Assembly: GCA_030615845.1 (NCBI GenBank)
Contig: JAUWYM010000065.1
Location: forward strand, 1-5,723
Reading direction: 5' to 3'
DNA: 5,723 nt
DNA from: Thermoplasmatota archaeon
GTDB lineage: Archaea > Thermoplasmatota > E2 > DHVEG-1
Shown here: piece after piece, positions 5,284 through 5,723 of the stretch
Position numbering within the stretch: position 1 is the stretch's first letter
Layout: every line of letters begins with the position of its first letter
Program-made: the position numbers and the translations under genes
Notes under the pieces: model-generated
The model's input: only the letters and a program-made list of their open reading frames with translations
Told to the model about the DNA's origin: nothing
The model's database searches: none

Positions 5284-5723
5284 ATGGTCATTGTAGCTCC
5301 GTCAATTTTATCTGCAGATTTTTCAAGACTTGGTGAAGAAATCAAAGCAGTTGAAAAAGCAGGTGCTGAGTGGATTCATATTGACGTGATGGATGGTCAT
5401 TTTGTCCCTAATATTACGATGGGTCCTGTTGTAGTAAAGGATATTAGAAAATTATCAAAATTGTTCTTTGACTGCCATCTCATGATAGAGAATCCTGAAA
5501 AATATGTCGAGCAGTTTGCAAAAGCAGGCGCTGATCTTATAACAATCCATGTTGAAAGTAGTTTAAATGTAACACCGATAATCAAGAAAATAAAAGAGGC
5601 AGGATGTAAGGCAGGCATCTCGGTTAATCCAGAAACGTCTATTGAGGTCGTTAAAGAAATAATTCAAGAAGTAGACCTGATACTTATTATGTCTGTTCAT
5701 CCTGGTTTTTCAGGGCAGAGTTT
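5284..5723 (+). CDS. rpe: Ribulose-phosphate 3-epimerase, 5' part (cut by the window edge)
   Basis: This encodes a cytoplasmic TIM-barrel enzyme interconverting ribulose 5-phosphate and xylulose 5-phosphate in the non-oxidative pentose phosphate pathway. The first 146 residues are present of a family norm of about 220. Signature blocks are IVAPSILSADFSRL (3-16), HIDVMDGHFVPNITMGP (32-48), DCHLMIENP (63-71) and the phosphate-side SVHPGFSGQ near the edge. Metal ligands His32, Asp34 and His65 are visible; Asp34 is also the first catalytic acid. The second catalytic Asp lies beyond the window. ATG 5284 is fixed by an in-frame TGA at 5275-5277 and by the standard N-terminus. No SD is seen. Related epimerases acting on allulose 6-phosphate share these motifs, so the exact sugar is inferred. 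It is transcribed divergently from the radical SAM gene. Confidence 0.93.
   Translation, partial: MVIVAPSILSADFSRLGEEIKAVEKAGAEWIHIDVMDGHFVPNITMGPVVVKDIRKLSKLFFDCHLMIENPEKYVEQFAKAGADLITIHVESSLNVTPIIKKIKEAGCKAGISVNPETSIEVVKEIIQEVDLILIMSVHPGFSGQS

Noticed and set aside
1..5723. CRISPR array, insertion sequence, tRNA or phage genes
   Set aside because: I saw no spaced direct repeats, transposase motifs, terminal inverted repeats, tRNA cloverleaf or phage-type proteins. The coding content is metabolic apart from the S26-like protein.

Overview
The window reads as a piece of an AT-rich archaeal chromosome. Three things point to an archaeon: promoter-like elements with archaeal TATA boxes (TTTATAAAG, TATATAAAAG, CTATAAAG); a radical SAM protein of the COG1964 / tetraether-lipid-synthase (Tes) family, which is mainly archaeal; and a two-subunit glycine decarboxylase P-protein. 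Shine-Dalgarno sites (GAGGTAG, AAGGAGG) are also present, so the organism mixes SD-led and probably short-leader or leaderless genes. A euryarchaeote of the Thermoplasmata type is my guess, but the sequence alone does not prove it.

Layout: (1) 52-540 (+), a small membrane-anchored S26 signal-peptidase-like protein with degenerate catalytic positions. (2) 541-652, a short intergenic region with no RNA gene that I can see. (3) 653-1993 and 1993-3441 (+), gcvPA and gcvPB, a translationally coupled pair encoding both subunits of glycine dehydrogenase (decarboxylating). (4) 3459-4982 (-), a radical SAM enzyme related to Tes, convergent with gcvPB across only 17 bases. (5) 4983-5283, a 301-base divergent regulatory region. 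It holds a promoter for the radical SAM gene, two candidate TATA boxes facing the epimerase gene, a perfect 21-base palindrome at the predicted start site of one of them, a cluster of mutually exclusive hairpins, and a possible 26-codon ORF. (6) 5284-5723 (+), the first 146 codons of ribulose-phosphate 3-epimerase, cut by the window edge.

How the genes work together: GcvPA and GcvPB form one enzyme that decarboxylates glycine and passes the aminomethyl group to lipoyl-GcvH. GcvH, GcvT and the lipoamide dehydrogenase are not in the window. The radical SAM gene and rpe are divergent neighbours without an obvious shared pathway (membrane lipid or methyl-type radical chemistry versus pentose phosphates). 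The coding genes are mostly ordinary metabolism. The least explained DNA is the divergent intergenic region at about 5040-5283.
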